This document shows, one piece after another, positions 40,773-43,614 of a DNA stretch of 43,614 bases (position 1 is the first letter of the stretch; the number at the start of each line of letters is the position of its first letter). Source of the DNA: Deltaproteobacteria bacterium (GTDB lineage: Bacteria; Desulfobacterota; Binatia; HRBIN30; JACQVA1); the NCBI GenBank assembly GCA_016210005.1, contig JACQVA010000226.1, positions 1 to 43,614 on the forward strand, given 5' to 3'. The notes beneath the pieces are model-generated. The model made no database searches, was not told the origin of the DNA, and saw only the letters and a list, made by a program, of their open reading frames with translations. A program made the translations under genes and the position numbers.

Positions 40773-41534
40773 TTAAGCGATGGCGGTCGGTGCTTGCGGC
40801 ACGCTCGCCCAGAACTCCGGGTCGTGTCCGTAGAAGATGCGGGCGCCCCGGTCGCGCAACGCCCGCAGGCGGCGTAGCGAATCGAGCATGGCCTGCTCGT
40901 CGAACACCACTGACGGCAGGTGCAACTGCTCGAGCGTGCGGCGCAGGTAGCAGGCGTCGCCGGTGAGCACGACTTCGCCGCTGTCTAGCTGCAGGCGCAG
41001 CGATTGGTGGCCGCTGGTGTGGCCGAACGTCGGCAGGCAGAGCACGCGCCCGTCGCCGAAGAGATCATGCTCGCCGTCGACCAGCAGCCGATCGTGGCCG
41101 GTATCGAAGTCGGCGCGATCGAAGAAGTTCCGGCGCGCCAACTCCTCGTCCTGAGCCGCCTCCCACTCAGCGCGCTGCACCACCAGCTGTGCGTTGGGAA
41201 TCGTGGCATTGCCGCCGGCGTGGTCGAAGTGGAAGTGGGAGTTGACCAAGTAGCGGATCGCGCCGGCATCGACGTCGAGGGCCGCCAGCCGCGCCGCGGC
41301 TTCTTCGCCGGGATGGAATTCGATGTCGAAGAGCTTGGCCACTACCCCGAGGCGTCCGGCCGGATCGGTTTGCGCCGCCGGGTGCATGCCGCTGTCGAAG
41401 AGCACCTTGCCTTGCGGATGGTCGATCAAGAAACAGGGGATCGGCACTCGCAAGCGGCCCGGCTCACCGGCCAGAAAGCCTGAGGCGCTGCCGGTCACCC
41501 AGCCGCAGGTCATCGCGAACAATCGCACCGCCAT
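40773..41534 (-). CDS. N-acyl homoserine lactonase-like metallo-beta-lactamase fold hydrolase
   Basis: A 253-residue protein of the AHL-lactonase branch of the MBL superfamily. The zinc motif is intact: SHFHFDHAGGN with His100, His102, Asp104 and His105, then FGHTSGHQ, TGDACY and YGHDPEF. LIDHPQGKVLFDSGMHP and the overall size also fit. Such enzymes open acyl lactone rings, including quorum signals, but the family also contains other lactonases. In this acyl-CoA-rich setting it may hydrolyse a lactone intermediate. The ATG is preceded by aagga at eight bases. Confidence 0.85.
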   Translation of the reverse strand: MAVRLFAMTCGWVTGSASGFLAGEPGRLRVPIPCFLIDHPQGKVLFDSGMHPAAQTDPAGRLGVVAKLFDIEFHPGEEAAARLAALDVDAGAIRYLVNSHFHFDHAGGNATIPNAQLVVQRAEWEAAQDEELARRNFFDRADFDTGHDRLLVDGEHDLFGDGRVLCLPTFGHTSGHQSLRLQLDSGEVVLTGDACYLRRTLEQLHLPSVVFDEQAMLDSLRRLRALRDRGARIFYGHDPEFWASVPQAPTAIA

Positions 41535-41546
41535 GTGGCTATTCCT

Positions 41547-42858
41547 TCAAGTTACATTAACCGTCTCATGCGCGGCGACCTCGAGCGAGAGGCCGCGGGT
41601 CTCGTCGACGAACAGCCCGAACAGAATCGCACTCGGCACTGACAGCAGCGCCAGGTACCCGACCACATTGGAGAGGCCGCCCAGCCGTTGGGCCAGCAAG
41701 GCGATCGTCGTTTGCGAGCTGACCGCGGCGAGGGCGTTGATCAGGGTGAACCAGCCGATCATGGTACCGCGCAGCTCGGTCGGGAAGAGTTCGGTGGCGG
41801 TGGTGTTGCCCGCCACCATGGCGGCGTTAACGGCGACGGTGAACCAGGCATAGGCGGTGCCCAGCCACAGCGCGGCGAGGGCGAAGTCGGCCGGCGGCCC
41901 CCAGTAATACCACAGCGCTCCGATGGCCGAGAGCAGGCCGGAGCTGACCAGCGTCGGCACCCGCCCCAGCCGCTCGCAGGCCCAGGCGCCGAGCGGAAAG
42001 CCGGCCATGCCGACGCCGCCGCCAAGTATGAGCACGACCACGCTGGTTTGCCCGGGCGTGAGGCCGACCACCGACACCGCATGATAATAGCCCCAGCCAT
42101 TGGCGGCCGTGCCCGCCATCGTAGCCAGGAAGGCGCAGACCAGGATCGGCATACTGCGGCGCCGATGCTGAACGGCGAAGACGTCGTAGAAGCGGGTGGT
42201 GCTCGTGGTACCGCGCGGCGGCACGCTGCCAGCGCTGGCTTTCCGGCAGCGCACGCGCCACTGTGGGGAGCGCCGCCAACCCAGCTACCACTGCCGCCAC
42301 CAAGAGCCAGCGCCAGGAATAGCCGGCATCGGCCAACAGCGGCATGGCGATTATGCAGCCGCCGCTACCGAACGCCATCGCCAACCCGCCGTAGCTCTGC
42401 CCCTTGGCGCGCTCGGCGATCGGCAACTCCTCGGCCAGCATCACCACCGAGCCGGAGAGGCAAGTACCGATACAGGCATAGAGCAGAATCTCCCAGAACG
42501 TGAATAGTGGCAGGCTGAACGAAGCGGCCGCCGCCAAGGCGCACAGCGGAGTGGCAGCCATGCTGCCGAGCAACACCCGGCGGCGGCCGATCCGATCGGT
42601 CAGGCGCGACAACACCAGGGCGCCGATGGCCGAGAGCGAAATCCAGGCGTAGAGCGTGGCAATCCCCGACTGCCCGAGTCCGAAGCTCTTCTCGATCCAA
42701 GGGGCCGAGACGCCGTTAATGGCGATCGCAAACCCCTGGTAGTACATGACGGCGAGAACCGTACGCAGCAGCCGCCGCGCCCGCGCCGCCGACTCCGGCG
42801 TCGCCTGGTCTACAGTTGCGGCTCTTGCGGGTGCAGCTGGGGTGTTGAGATCAATCAC
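41547..42858 (-). pseudogene. MFS transporter gene interrupted by a frameshift
   Basis: Two overlapping minus-strand frames encode halves of one major facilitator superfamily transporter. The N-terminal half (GTG at 42858) contains the MFS motif LSRLTDRIGRRRVLLGS and six helices to ALPESQRWQRAAAR. The C-terminal half, in the next frame, runs from TTRFYDVFAVQHRRRSMP with six more helices to the stop at 41547. Moving one base resolves the break, which I place at about 42185-42225 in the central loop. The first frame stays open into the second half without making sense. It may be a true mutation or an assembly error; the sequence alone cannot tell. The best relatives would be metabolite:H+ symporters. 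Confidence 0.75.
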
Positions 42859-42921
42859 GTTTACGGCACAGCTCAGCGGCCTGCACCCTTCACATACCTT
42901 GCAGGCCGGAGCAAGGGGCGC

Positions 42922-42941
42922 AGCGCCGCTAATCCGGCGCT
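42922..42941. repeat. Short hairpin
   Basis: agcgccg (42922-42928) and cggcgct (42935-42941) with a six-base loop, about 65 bases upstream of the MFS start. No T-run follows. It may be a remnant of the repeat family seen to its right. Confidence 0.35.
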
Positions 42942-43053
42942 AAGAGCAAGCCGCCTTGCCTTGCAGCGAGCTCCCAAACCGGCGGGTGGAGCAAGTTCCG
43001 CTGTGCGCAGTAGCTCTTGCGCCGCCGCGTTCTGCGTTCTGGGTCCAGTAGTA

Positions 43054-43105
43054 GGGCAGGCTGTGCCTGCCATCGAAGATGGACGGCGGCAGGCACAGCC
43101 TGCCC
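43054..43105. repeat. Double palindrome
   Basis: gggcaggctgtgcctgcc (43054-43071) recurs as its exact reverse complement at 43088-43105 around a 16-base centre. Each arm is itself a palindrome, ggcaggc-tgt-gcctgcc and ggcaggc-aca-gcctgcc. It lies in the ragged tail of the DUF1998-like fragment. Apart from this and the hairpin at 42922, I see no gene between 42859 and 43209. Confidence 0.8.
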
Positions 43106-43209
43106 CAATCCGCTTGAACGCGAAACGCGTTGCACCGACGCCGCACCGCAGGGCTGCGGCCGCTATTCCGCGAGTCACTCATCGCCCCGCCCCCGACTCG
43201 GTTCCCTCG

Positions 43210-43440
43210 ACGCCCGGCCCGTAAGCCGCCGAACGTGACCTGTTGCCATCCGGGCATCGCCGCGAAGTAGGGTGCGGCGGCCACAGCATCGAGCCCTTGC
43301 CAGTAGGGCACCGCGAAGTCGATCGGCGCGGCTGCATCCAACGCCAGCCTGGCCAGGTCAAGTCCGAGGCGCCAGTCGAGGATGCTGTGGTAGGGTAGAT
43401 TGCTGAAATCGCGCAGACAGTCGGGACAGGACGTCGTGCA
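43210..43440 (-). pseudogene. Fragment of a DUF1998/DrmB-like helicase C terminus
   Basis: On the minus strand this encodes CTTSCPDCLRDFSNLPYHSI, then LDWRLGLDLARLALD, APIDFAVPYWQGLD and VTFGGLRAGRRGN. CPxCLRDYxN and LDWRLxLDxxR are hallmarks of the zinc-binding C-terminal DUF1998 domain of DEAD/DEAH-type helicases, including DrmB of DISARM defence systems. Before and after this stretch of about 75 codons the frame shows no family similarity, and the tail runs into palindromic repeats. The open frame continues to the window edge (43608). I therefore call it a remnant; a real gene continuing beyond the window is possible but the upstream text argues against it. Confidence 0.5.
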
Positions 43441-43614
43441 GGCGTTGGGCCCCGGTCCGGCGTGCTGCTGGCTCACCTGACCCTGCCCGACTTGTGGCCT
43501 CTGGACACGGAGGTTGGATTGCGGTAGACGTACATGCGTGACGGCGGTGGTGGAAGCGGCGGGGTTGGTTTTTCCGGTCGGTGCGATCGATGCGATTCGC
43601 ATGCGCATCGAGGC

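Noticed and set aside
1-43614. tRNA, rRNA or CRISPR features
   Set aside because: I scanned for T-loop words (ggttcgaatcc-like) and regular short repeats and found none that fold or repeat appropriately.

Overview
The window is a GC-rich stretch (roughly two thirds G+C by eye) of a Gram-negative-type bacterial chromosome. It has a system-I cytochrome c maturation operon (ccmABCD), an octaheme c-type cytochrome with a lipoprotein signal, a Tat-exported dehydrogenase subunit and many acyl-CoA enzymes. There are no rRNA or tRNA genes, phage modules or CRISPR arrays that I can see. Gene style, scattered REP-like repeats, dockerin-like calcium loops in a secreted oxidoreductase and the density of acyl-CoA dehydrogenases recall uncultured deltaproteobacterial or Binatota-like lineages. 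That placement is an impression, not a demonstrated result.

Left part (1-10.8 kb): a trypsin-like peptidase, a gene-free stretch with palindromes, a LOG-family protein, a YyaL/SSP411-type thioredoxin-domain protein, and, divergent from it, a pair of adjacent acyl-CoA dehydrogenase genes. A secreted FecR/DUF6600-like protein and a DAO-type FAD oxidoreductase follow.

Centre (10.9-19.9 kb): a TetR regulator is divergent from a nine-to-ten-gene operon: acyl-CoA dehydrogenase, two degenerate hotdog dehydratase subunits, a MaoC hydratase with its Asp/His pair, Ltp thiolase-fold protein, DUF35 protein, crotonase, a second Ltp protein, a second DUF35 protein and a second acyl-CoA dehydrogenase. This resembles the acyl-CoA dehydrogenase / heteromeric hydratase / Ltp2-DUF35 retro-aldolase modules of steroid and bile-acid side-chain degradation, with the aldolase module present twice. 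It is the strongest candidate here for an undescribed pathway.

20-30.5 kb: an octaheme HAO-like cytochrome, a single-chain biotin-dependent acyl-CoA carboxylase (BC-BCCP-CT in one 1132-residue chain), an inositol monophosphatase-family enzyme, a DedA protein, a nested inverted-repeat element enclosing a GIY-YIG nuclease remnant, a tandem EthD-domain protein, a phasin-like protein, a small membrane protein, AcpS and dihydrolipoyl dehydrogenase.

30.6-43.6 kb: ccmA, a REP cluster, ccmB, ccmC and ccmD; a TauE/SafE permease; a GMC oxidoreductase with its translationally coupled subunit-3 partner, which carries dockerin-like loops and a CxxCH motif; two metallo-beta-lactamase-fold hydrolases flanking a tandem class III CoA-transferase; a frameshifted MFS transporter; and, at the right edge, a fragment resembling the C terminus of a DUF1998 (DrmB-like) helicase next to palindromic repeats. 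Most genes fit a metabolism that activates, oxidises and cleaves bulky or branched acyl-CoAs, supported by periplasmic redox proteins.
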